A stretch of DNA of 5,319 nucleotides, from NCBI GenBank assembly GCA_023409615.1, contig JAEYRF010000063.1:1-5319 (forward strand), given 5' to 3'. Every line of letters starts with the position of its first letter. Position 1 is the stretch's first letter. Under the pieces are notes generated by a model that was not told the origin of the DNA, ran no database searches, and saw nothing but the letters and a program-made list of their open reading frames with translations. Shown piece by piece: positions 1 through 4,757 of the stretch. The translations under genes and the position numbers were made by a program. The DNA comes from Bacillota bacterium (GTDB taxonomy: Bacteria > Bacillota > Clostridia > Acetivibrionales > DTU013).

Positions 1-42
1 ACCTAAGGGGGCATCTCTCGTATCGTCCAAAAATATTTTCAC
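1..42 (-). CDS. Partial gene, N-terminus of a cREC-like (cyclic-phosphate-processing receiver-like) protein
   Basis: Only the first 14 codons are in the window; the gene runs off the left edge. Reading on the minus strand from a GTG at 42-40 gives VKIFLDDTRDAPLG. A hydrophobic strand followed by DD, then R, then AP and G, is the pattern that opens the small receiver-like domain known as cREC, found in operons linked to processing of cyclic-phosphate RNA ends. That assignment is recall of the family signature, not a search. The GTG is favoured because an AGGG (minus strand of 54-57) lies 11 nt upstream. The same frame stays open to an ATG at 78, which would add 12 residues (MWKSRIIRDVRS) but has no visible ribosome binding site. 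Function, length and the remaining domains cannot be seen. Confidence 0.5.
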   Translation of the reverse strand, partial: MKIFLDDTRDAPLG

Positions 43-81
43 ACTTCTCACATCCCTAATTATCCTACTTTTCCACATGTA

Positions 82-95
82 GTTATTTTAATAAC
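82..95. repeat. 14-bp AT-rich palindrome upstream of the left-edge gene
   Basis: GTTATT-TT-AATAAC is a perfect inverted repeat (6-bp arms, 2-bp centre) lying 40 bp upstream of the proposed GTG start of the left-edge minus-strand gene. It could be an operator, but its AT-richness means chance cannot be excluded. The rest of the 43-222 gap shows no open frame of note, no terminator with a T-tract, and no convincing promoter. Confidence 0.25.
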
Positions 96-222
96 GCCAT
101 AAAGCTATAATGACTAAGTGCCTCTCCATAGTATTGCTCTTAATTATTGCGTTTCAAGCATATTACAATGCAAGGCATCGCGAAATAGAATATGCGGGTA
201 GTTTACCTTAGTGTATAGGAAT

Positions 223-459
223 TCATTTTTTTATCGGTTCCCATGTTATCTCATAACCGATAATTCGTGCAATTTCGAGCACTTCGCTATACTTAATTGT
301 TCCTCTTGCGAGTTTGTTAGTAATATTTTGTGTGGTAGTCCATTCTTCTTCCGGTCGATTTTCATTCATCTTTTTTACTATATCAGTCATTGTCCAACCG
401 CTACGGGCGATATAAGATTTTATTTCATTACGGATTTCATTCTGACGGCTTGATTCCAT
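223..459 (-). CDS. Small HTH DNA-binding protein, probable repressor of the divergent operon
   Basis: A 78-residue protein that looks like a single helix-turn-helix unit. Residues 7-20 form a first helix. GWTMTDIVKKMN (21-32) reads as the helix before the turn. TTQNITNKLARGT (42-54) is the recognition region. The protein ends with IKYSEVLEIARIIGYEITW (55-73). This pattern is shared by short regulators (DUF6471-like) common in Firmicute prophages and conjugative elements; the name is from memory of the pattern. The ATG at 459-457 is chosen because AGAGGTG (minus strand of 467-473) sits 7 nt upstream and a TTGAAA-17-TATAAT promoter lies just beyond. It is divergent from the operon starting at 610, and an inverted repeat overlaps both promoters, so autoregulation and control of that operon are the likely roles (inference). 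No ligand or cleavage domain is present. Confidence 0.8.
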   Translation of the reverse strand: MESSRQNEIRNEIKSYIARSGWTMTDIVKKMNENRPEEEWTTTQNITNKLARGTIKYSEVLEIARIIGYEITWEPIKK

Positions 460-487
460 ACATTAACACCTCTCAATCTATAGTTAG

Positions 488-516
488 ATTATACTATAAT
501 GCAACAAAATTTTCAA
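488..516 (-). promoter_or_regulatory. Sigma-A-type promoter for the 78-residue HTH gene
   Basis: On the minus strand, TTGAAA (516-511) is followed by a 17-bp spacer and a perfect TATAAT (493-488). This places the start of transcription near 481, about 20 nt before the ATG at 459. The -10 box and most of the spacer are covered by one arm of the large inverted repeat. Confidence 0.75.
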
Positions 517-570
517 TAATAAATACTATTATGTAGAATAGTGTTGACAAAGTGTTGCATTATAGTGTAA
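489..570. repeat. Long interrupted inverted repeat (18-bp arms) spanning both promoters
   Basis: The arms are 489-506 (TTATACTATAATGCAACA) and 553-570 (TGTTGCATTATAGTGTAA). They pair at 17 of 18 positions; the only mismatch is 492/567. The spacer is 46 bp. The left arm covers the -10 and spacer of the minus-strand promoter. The right arm covers the spacer and part of the -10 of the plus-strand promoter. The same sequence is therefore presented to each promoter in the same orientation relative to transcription, as expected for one repressor acting on both. Confidence 0.8.
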
Positions 571-573
571 AAT
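544..573 (+). promoter_or_regulatory. Sigma-A-type promoter for the four-gene operon
   Basis: A perfect TTGACA (544-549) is followed by an 18-bp spacer and TAAAAT (568-573). Transcription would start near 580, giving a short leader of about 30 nt before the ribosome binding site at 591-600. The right arm of the large inverted repeat occupies the spacer. Confidence 0.7.
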
Positions 574-609
574 TAAACTATAACAAAACAAGAAAGGAGA
601 TAAACAACA

Positions 610-981
610 TTGACAATAGCTCAGAACGCAATTGATGAAATTCTCAATACATACAGAAGAGCAAATGAGGATTGTGAAAAGCTGGTCCATGAGTTGAGTT
701 GCAACGACCTTGAAACAAGTGACATTTTGCACTATATAGAATTTGAAGAGTTCACATTGGAGGTTGGCTATTCTGCAGCACAGAAGCTAAAAAACCTGAG
801 GTTAGCCAGACGAAAGATAAAAGACGAACTTGAGCCGCTGCAAGTCCTTATAACTATGCTGGATAGTCAGAAGCTTAACAAAATTCAAAAGAGAATAGAT
901 ACCCAAGTTAATAAGCAACAAGATAGGTGCTATACACCACGAGTTATAATGGGTGGTCTTGCCGAAGCGGTTAATACCTGA
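610..981 (+). CDS. Small helical protein of unknown function, first gene of the operon
   Basis: A 123-residue soluble, mostly helical, charged protein with no signal peptide or membrane segment. It starts at TTG (610), selected because AGAAAGGAGA (591-600) lies at ideal spacing and no alternative in-frame start occurs before residue 83. The middle section (LETSDILHYIEFEEF, 34-48, then LRLARRKIKDELE, 63-75) resembles small phage-type proteins in Firmicutes. Those have an acidic-hydrophobic helix followed by a basic RR-x-(I/V)KDE helix and are of unknown role. The C-terminal third (about 90-123) is polar and probably less ordered. Its TGA is part of the ribosome binding sequence of the next gene, so the two are probably translated together. 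Function is not assigned. Confidence 0.8.
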   Translation: MTIAQNAIDEILNTYRRANEDCEKLVHELSCNDLETSDILHYIEFEEFTLEVGYSAAQKLKNLRLARRKIKDELEPLQVLITMLDSQKLNKIQKRIDTQVNKQQDRCYTPRVIMGGLAEAVNT

Positions 982-988
982 AAGGAGA
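981..988 (+). promoter_or_regulatory. Ribosome binding site that fixes the start of the HTH-nuclease gene
   Basis: AAAGGAGA begins at the last base of the preceding TGA stop (979-981) and ends 9 nt before the ATG at 998. The frame is open back to 953, where an upstream ATG has no comparable site, so 998 is preferred. The 14-mer TGAAAGGAGAAAAA is repeated exactly at 2131-2144. Confidence 0.75.
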
Positions 989-997
989 AAAACAGAC

Positions 998-1675
998 ATG
1001 AAAAATCCAGAAAATGTATTATACTATATGCGCAGCCGGTTAGGCCTAACGCAGAAGCACATTGCACATACAACCGGTCTCACACTGAATGACATATCAC
1101 GAATTGAGAATGGTGCAGACAACCCGTTTTTAGGGACCTTTATAACATTGTCTCGATATTTCAATCTTCCGGTTGATGCTTTCGTACATAACAATATTCA
1201 AATAGCTTTATCCTCATTCAATGAGCCGCCAAAGATAATCCGTAATATGTTGAAACGTATAAAAGTCAAGCGTGATAAGTGCGATAGAATTGGTCGTAGA
1301 GGTGAAGAGTGGGTATATAAACAGGAACTTAAAAAGCTTAAGGGAACAGGGTGTGAGAACGGAATAAACCCAAATTTTGCGGATAACGATGAGGCACATT
1401 TTGATATTCTGTCTTTCGATATTGATGGTAGTAGCATCATTATTGAAGTCAAGACAACAAGCGGAGAGGCGGAGGAGGCATTCTACATTTCCGACAATGA
1501 ACTTGACATGGCCAAAGAATGTATCAAAGACGGAAAAAGGTATGAGCTCCATCGCATTTACCATATCGATGACCCGAAAATGCGTGGAAGATTGATAATA
1601 TCGGCAAATGAGTTGTTTGAAAACTATGAGTTTGTGCCAGAAACATATAGAGTTATCAGGAAGGAGAAGGTATAA
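998..1675 (+). CDS. XRE-type HTH fused to a DUF3883-like PD-(D/E)XK nuclease-fold domain
   Basis: A 225-residue two-domain protein. Residues 7-63 are an XRE/Cro-type HTH: LGLTQKHIAHTTGLTLNDIS (15-34), then RIENGADNPFLGTFITLSRY and FNLPVDAF. A basic linker (about 78-100) leads to the C-terminal domain. There GRRGEEWVYK (99-108) is followed by HFDILSFD (134-141), IIIEVKTTSG (147-156) and FYISDNELDMA (162-172), and then a strand with YELHRIYHI (182-190). The order G-x-x-(G)E, D, E-x-K-T-T and (F)xxSxNE is that of DUF3883, a restriction-endonuclease-like domain. Candidate catalytic residues are E103 or E104, D136, E150 and K152, all present, so activity is plausible but unproven. The HTH may bind the operator upstream and make the gene self-regulated (inference). 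The start at 998 follows a strong ribosome binding site. It is the second gene of the operon and is separated by 5 nt from the next. Confidence 0.8.
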   Translation: MKNPENVLYYMRSRLGLTQKHIAHTTGLTLNDISRIENGADNPFLGTFITLSRYFNLPVDAFVHNNIQIALSSFNEPPKIIRNMLKRIKVKRDKCDRIGRRGEEWVYKQELKKLKGTGCENGINPNFADNDEAHFDILSFDIDGSSIIIEVKTTSGEAEEAFYISDNELDMAKECIKDGKRYELHRIYHIDDPKMRGRLIISANELFENYEFVPETYRVIRKEKV

Positions 1676-1680
1676 GAGAA

Positions 1681-2133
1681 ATGACAGGAGTTAAGCATTA
1701 TCGTATTTTGAACCAACTATCGAGGGAGAAACTTTCTGAGATAACAGGTATCAGCATCCCCACGCTAAAGAAAATGGAGAGGGCTTCAGACCCCAGCCGG
1801 ATTTGCGCTTCTAATTATCGTAATGTGTCTACAGTCTTAAGCGTACCAGTCGACGACTTGATTCGCTGCGATTATCCGGATGCTACAGATGGAGCTCCGG
1901 TAAGGTCTTTTCGAAAGTCCAAATCGGACAATAAATCTAACTGCATTTCAATCTTCCGTATGAAAAAAGGATTGACGTACAAGCGCCTCGCCGATTATAT
2001 GGGACTTGGCTCCAGACAACGAGCCCATCAGCTATGTTCTAGTGAAGAAGACAAATGCGAAAAGTATATTGAAATATTATCTCGGCATGAAAATATCAGT
2101 ACTGAGAAATTTAAAGAAAAATATTCAGCTTGA
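1681..2133 (+). CDS. Tandem HTH protein (two XRE-like domains)
   Basis: A 150-residue soluble protein. Residues 5-62 fit an XRE-type HTH: LSREKLSEITGISIPTLKKM (13-32), then a conserved-looking VSTVLSVPVDDLI (49-61). After a polar linker (63-88) a second HTH-like unit spans 90-147, with MKKGLTYKRLADYMGLGSR (94-112) as helix-turn-helix and ILSRHENISTEKFKEKY (132-148) after it. Two DNA-binding units in one chain suggest binding to paired half-sites, such as the ACTATA array upstream (inference). No enzymatic domain is seen. The ATG at 1681 follows the upstream stop (1673-1675) by 5 nt. AAGGAGAAGG (1661-1670), inside the end of the previous gene, serves as ribosome binding site, so translation is probably coupled. 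Confidence 0.8.
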   Translation: MTGVKHYRILNQLSREKLSEITGISIPTLKKMERASDPSRICASNYRNVSTVLSVPVDDLIRCDYPDATDGAPVRSFRKSKSDNKSNCISIFRMKKGLTYKRLADYMGLGSRQRAHQLCSSEEDKCEKYIEILSRHENISTEKFKEKYSA

Positions 2134-2140
2134 AAGGAGA
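2133..2140 (+). promoter_or_regulatory. Ribosome binding site overlapping a stop codon, fixes the start at 2151
   Basis: AAAGGAGA overlaps the TGA stop (2131-2133) of the tandem HTH gene and lies 10 nt before the ATG at 2151. A TTG at 2130 in the same frame would put the ribosome binding site inside the coding region and has no site of its own, so it is rejected as the start. Confidence 0.75.
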
Positions 2141-2150
2141 AAAATTAATA

Positions 2151-2642
2151 ATGAAAAAAAATAGCGTAAACTATTGCACTGAAAAAGCTACACTCATCTG
2201 GCATTACAGCAACGGGTTTTCAAAAGATAAGGGTGATATCAGATGGGCAACTATCGACCTGTACAGAACAACATCAGGGGAATACTGCCTCCACGTTTCA
2301 GGGGGACCAGGTTCAGCTTATGCGGTCCAAGAGAATATTTCATCTGTATGGGGAGATGGGTTTATCTATAGCGATGGGGAAGCAATTATTCCAATGTCTC
2401 AGCATGAGGTAATAGTTTGGGGTGAGGAGAATTTACACGATGGGATATTGAAAAAAGTTTTAAAGAATATTCAACAGCAAGCAATACTTCATAATGAAGG
2501 AATTCCGAAGATTCTTGAATATAGCATAGAAAATTTGCACATGCGGGAGAAGGAAAGAAAAACCGGACTTGCTATAGCTAAAGATAACCAAGAAGCTCAA
2601 GCCCAACAGGCAAGGTATTACGAGCAGTTTGTTGAGCTGTAA
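2151..2642 (+). CDS. Uncharacterised accessory protein, last gene of the operon
   Basis: A 163-residue protein without signal peptide or membrane segment. The N-terminal two thirds (about 10-96) read ATLIWHYSNG (13-22), LYRTTSGEYCLHVSGGPGSA (37-56), then GEAIIPMSQHEVIVWGEENL (76-95). The order YR-x-x-(S/T)GE-(F/Y)-x-L-H-x-x-GGP, then GE-x-IIP-(L/M)-(S/T), then W-x-EE-x-L is one I associate with small proteins of unknown function on Firmicute conjugative elements. This is recall, not a search. Residues 97-163 are predicted helical and charged, with a QEAQAQQARYYEQF end that could be a short coiled coil. The GC-rich hairpin after the stop suggests that this gene closes the operon. No function is claimed. 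Confidence 0.75.
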   Translation: MKKNSVNYCTEKATLIWHYSNGFSKDKGDIRWATIDLYRTTSGEYCLHVSGGPGSAYAVQENISSVWGDGFIYSDGEAIIPMSQHEVIVWGEENLHDGILKKVLKNIQQQAILHNEGIPKILEYSIENLHMREKERKTGLAIAKDNQEAQAQQARYYEQFVEL

Positions 2643-2657
2643 TTACAAACCCACAAT

Positions 2658-2680
2658 GACCGCCCTAATCTCGGGCGGTC
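2658..2680 (+). terminator. GC-rich hairpin at the end of the operon, without T-tract
   Basis: GACCGCCC (2658-2665) and GGGCGGTC (2673-2680) form a perfect 8-bp stem with a 7-nt loop, 15 nt after the stop of the last operon gene. No run of T follows (TGACAGAG), so it may be a weak or factor-dependent terminator, or a 3'-end stabilising structure. Confidence 0.5.
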
Positions 2681-2712
2681 TGACAGAGAAATTAGCAGGA
2701 TAGTTTCGGGCT

Positions 2713-2784
2713 ATTGGTGAGGCCAATGAGAAAGTTAACGCTTGTGTTATAAACCTGGTAAAACGCAGATAATAGATAACAAGC
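2713..2784 (+). other. Non-coding stretch with two predicted hairpins
   Basis: Between the operon hairpin and the promoter at 2813 there is no open frame of note. Two stems are visible. ATTGG (2713-2717) pairs with CCAAT (2723-2727). GCTTG-TG-TTAT (2740-2750) pairs with ATAACAAGC (2776-2784), giving 9 bp with a 2-nt bulge. AAACC (2751-2755) can also pair with GGTTT (2786-2790), which is exclusive with the second stem. The stretch lies upstream of the next gene's promoter, so it would be a 3' extension of the operon transcript or a separate small RNA. It matches no riboswitch class that I recognise. Confidence 0.25.
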
Positions 2785-2812
2785 TGGTTTGAAGGCAATG
2801 CAATGTGCCATA

Positions 2813-2841
2813 TTGACAAATAGAACGATAACTTTTATTCT
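2813..2841 (+). promoter_or_regulatory. Sigma-A-type promoter for the SLH protein gene
   Basis: A perfect TTGACA (2813-2818) is followed by a 17-bp spacer and TATTCT (2836-2841; 4 of 6 consensus bases). Transcription would start near 2848, leaving a leader of about 60 nt before the ATG at 2910. Confidence 0.6.
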
Positions 2842-2893
2842 ATAGTAGAGGTAAATCTATGTATATTTTCCATAATATTTTTTCAACGACAAG

Positions 2894-2899
2894 AGGAGG
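2894..2899 (+). promoter_or_regulatory. Ribosome binding site that fixes the start of the SLH gene
   Basis: A full AGGAGG lies 10 nt before the ATG at 2910. The frame is open to an ATG at 2859, but starting there would put this site inside the gene and add 17 residues in front of a textbook signal peptide. Confidence 0.85.
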
Positions 2900-2909
2900 A
2901 AATGTCCAT

Positions 2910-4511
2910 ATGTATAAGAAAATTGTATCTCTCATCCTTATTATGACAATCATGCTCTGCTTGGCTTCCACAGTATATGCGGCTACTACTACCCAACCCT
3001 CGCAGGACCATGCAGCAAATACATTAAAAGACCTTGGATTATTCATGGGAACCAATAATGGTTTCGAGCTTGACAGGGCTCCTACCAGAACCGAAGCTAT
3101 TGTTCTGCTTTTAAGAATGCTCGGGAAAGAACAGGAAGCGAAAAACAGCAACTACACCCACCCATTTACCGATGTCCCTGCATGGGCAGACAAGTATATT
3201 GCATATGCATACAATAAAGGTCTTACAAACGGGTATTCAAGCACTATTTTCGGAGGCAGCGATGATGCAACCCCTGAACAGTTCTGTGCTCTCACATTAA
3301 GAGCATTGCAATACAACGAGAAGGATGGAGATTTCGTCTATAAAGAATCCATCAAGAAAGCTGAAGAACTTGGGCTCGCAGCTGCAGGAAAATATGTTGT
3401 TGGTTCCAAAAGTTTCACCCGTGGCGATTGTGTAGATATAATCTACAAAGCTCTTCCTGTAGTTAAAAAGACAGAGGGAATCACCCTTGCGGAATCTTTG
3501 GTAAAAGCAAACGTGATTGATGCTAAAAAGGCAGAGAATTATGGTCTTTATTCTGCATATGAAAAGATAAGAGTTCCTTTGAGAAATGACCCTAAAACCG
3601 GGAAAATGACTTTGTTTTTAGCAGACGTAATTAAGATGGTTCCTGGGGCTAAATATGGTTCTCTTTTTTATGGAGGAGGGATAACCAGCTTAACTGATTA
3701 TGAAAAAGCTTTTGACCAAGAGCTGTATTTCATTTATGAAAGCTTAATAAATCCTAGCAAATCAGCTGATTTACTAAACAGGTTGACAAATGTTTCTACT
3801 GTTCCATCAGATTTTACAGGACCCGGGGGAGCTAAAACATTTCTTTTCTGTGCTGTCTATGATGGTAATACAAATGTACTTGCAGAATCAATTAGTAAAT
3901 GGCAAGAGGTGGCGGATAACAAATATATGGAATTTTCTCTGGTAAATATAAGTCTAAAGGGCCTTGTTGACGCACGAGATACTGAATTTAACAAGCTCTT
4001 TGGAAATCCAATAGAAGTGCCAAACGCAATTACAACAATCGAAAAGACTAAGGCCCACGTAATCGTAATTAACTACAAAACAGGAGAGACCACAAAGGAT
4101 TACATTTCAACAAATTATACCTACCGACTTGTAATTGACAGTAACAAGTACCCTGATTTAGCAAAAAAGACAGCAAATTTTAATGATTTTACTATACCGC
4201 CGGGGATGACTGCATTAGAAGCTATTAAAAAAGACTTAAAAAACACAATGATAGCTACATATTTCAAAAGCAAGTTTATCGGACCGAATTCAGCAGAGGC
4301 CTTTGCTATTTATAATAATCAGTGGACGCAACATGCAAGCGACTGGAATAATCCAAGATGTGTGGTCTTTGATGATGGGGAAAAGCCTATTGCGTATACA
4401 ACAATTTATCCTTCGCAGCTTAAGGTTGTTGATGTAGGGCAAGTAAAAGCAGAAGTTTATATTGACTATGAAACTAATACTGTTATTAAGTCAGTGTATA
4501 CGATAGAATAA
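2910..4511 (+). CDS. Secreted SLH-domain cell-surface protein with an unrecognised C-terminal region
   Basis: A 533-residue exported protein. The N-terminus is a signal peptide: MYKK, a hydrophobic core (IVSLILIMTIMLCLA, 5-19), and a likely cut after VYA (22-24). Three SLH-type repeats follow, which in this family bind secondary cell-wall polymer and anchor proteins to the surface. The first, about 36-72, has FELDRAPTRTEAIVLLLRML, close to the TRAE signature. The second, about 84-134, has HPFTDVPAWADKYIAYAYNK and GLTNGYSSTIFGG but TPEQ where TRAE is usual. The third, about 144-182, is degenerate (FTRGDCVDIIYKAL). Anchoring may therefore be weak. Residues 190-533 match nothing I recognise; they are mixed strand and helix, with no repeats, LPXTG or enzyme motif seen. 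The gene is monocistronic, with its own promoter and terminator, and appears unrelated to the operon upstream. Confidence 0.85.
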   Translation: MYKKIVSLILIMTIMLCLASTVYAATTTQPSQDHAANTLKDLGLFMGTNNGFELDRAPTRTEAIVLLLRMLGKEQEAKNSNYTHPFTDVPAWADKYIAYAYNKGLTNGYSSTIFGGSDDATPEQFCALTLRALQYNEKDGDFVYKESIKKAEELGLAAAGKYVVGSKSFTRGDCVDIIYKALPVVKKTEGITLAESLVKANVIDAKKAENYGLYSAYEKIRVPLRNDPKTGKMTLFLADVIKMVPGAKYGSLFYGGGITSLTDYEKAFDQELYFIYESLINPSKSADLLNRLTNVSTVPSDFTGPGGAKTFLFCAVYDGNTNVLAESISKWQEVADNKYMEFSLVNISLKGLVDARDTEFNKLFGNPIEVPNAITTIEKTKAHVIVINYKTGETTKDYISTNYTYRLVIDSNKYPDLAKKTANFNDFTIPPGMTALEAIKKDLKNTMIATYFKSKFIGPNSAEAFAIYNNQWTQHASDWNNPRCVVFDDGEKPIAYTTIYPSQLKVVDVGQVKAEVYIDYETNTVIKSVYTIE

Positions 4512-4517
4512 AATTAC

Positions 4518-4555
4518 AACAGCCATAGACAGCTCCTTAAGGGGGGCTGTTTTTT
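4518..4555 (+). terminator. Intrinsic terminator of the SLH gene
   Basis: ACAGCTCC (4529-4536) pairs with GGGGCTGT (4543-4550) through 8 bp, including one G-U pair, followed by six T (4550-4555). A second upstream strand, AACAGCC (4518-4524), can pair instead with GGCTGTT (4545-4551), so two alternative stems share the same 3' arm. It lies 6 nt after the stop codon. Confidence 0.9.
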
Positions 4556-4623
4556 ATTGAGGGGAAATAGAGATATAAGTGGTCGATTTATTAAATTGTA
4601 TTTCAATCTTTTTAATAATATTA

Positions 4624-4757
4624 CGGATGCAATTAGCATTCCTTAAGAATTTGCAGCCAATAGCGGTCATAAGAATCTAATCACTGGCAGCATGAACGCA
4701 ATGATTAGGATTATGAATATTGCTGAAAGAGAGTATTACCCACCATTTAGTACGTGC
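4624..4757 (+). pseudogene. Possible decayed fragment of a GntR/FCD-type regulator
   Basis: Two adjoining plus-strand frames together resemble part of an FCD ligand-binding domain. One frame (4624-4652) reads RMQLAFLKN. A one-base shift near 4652 leads to FAANSGHKNLI (4650-4682) and then MNAMIRIMNIAEREYY up to a stop at 4758-4760. Joined, the pattern LAF-x-KN-x-AA-x-SGHK-x-L is close to the FCD signature (D/E)-L-x-FH-x-x-(I/L)A-x-x-SGN-x-x-L, with the metal-binding H changed to L by one base. No start codon, N-terminal winged helix or complete C-terminus is visible. The match is short and could be chance. Confidence 0.3.

Larger units (their letters stand above)
479..583. promoter_or_regulatory. 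Operator array of ACTATA/TATAGT half-sites between divergent promoters
   Basis: Six related half-sites lie in 105 bp: TATAGT (479-484), ACTATAA (493-499), ACTATT (525-530), AATAGT (537-542), TTATAGT (560-566) and ACTATAA (577-583). They form three dyads: 479-498 with an 8-bp gap, 525-542 with a 6-bp gap, and 560-583 with a 10-bp gap. The outer two dyads lie on the -10 regions of the minus- and plus-strand promoters, and the middle one lies between the promoters. This is the layout expected for cooperative repression of a divergent pair. The likely binder is the adjacent 78-residue HTH protein or one of the operon's own HTH proteins (inference). Confidence 0.55.

Noticed and set aside
211..453. 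Plus-strand 80-codon open frame
   Set aside because: It is antisense to the 78-residue HTH gene, rich in F, C and S as shadow frames are, and has no ribosome binding site.
953..997. Upstream ATG extension of the HTH-nuclease gene
   Set aside because: It would overlap the previous gene and put the strong AAAGGAGA inside the coding region. The ATG at 998 has ideal spacing.
1198..1595. Several overlapping frames on both strands inside the HTH-nuclease gene
   Set aside because: They are shadows of the real gene, without ribosome binding sites or recognisable domains.
2740..2790. Possible H-type pseudoknot (GCTTG/CAAGC stem plus AAACC/GGTTT)
   Set aside because: The connecting loops would be 0 and 1 nt across a 9-bp stem, which is sterically not feasible. 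The pairings must be alternatives.
2701..2812. Riboswitch (cyclic di-GMP or similar) ahead of the SLH gene
   Set aside because: The conserved core sequences of the classes I know are absent, and the region lies upstream of the gene's own promoter.
2859..2909. Upstream ATG extension of the SLH gene
   Set aside because: The 17 extra residues precede a complete signal peptide, and the AGGAGG at 2894-2899 serves the ATG at 2910.
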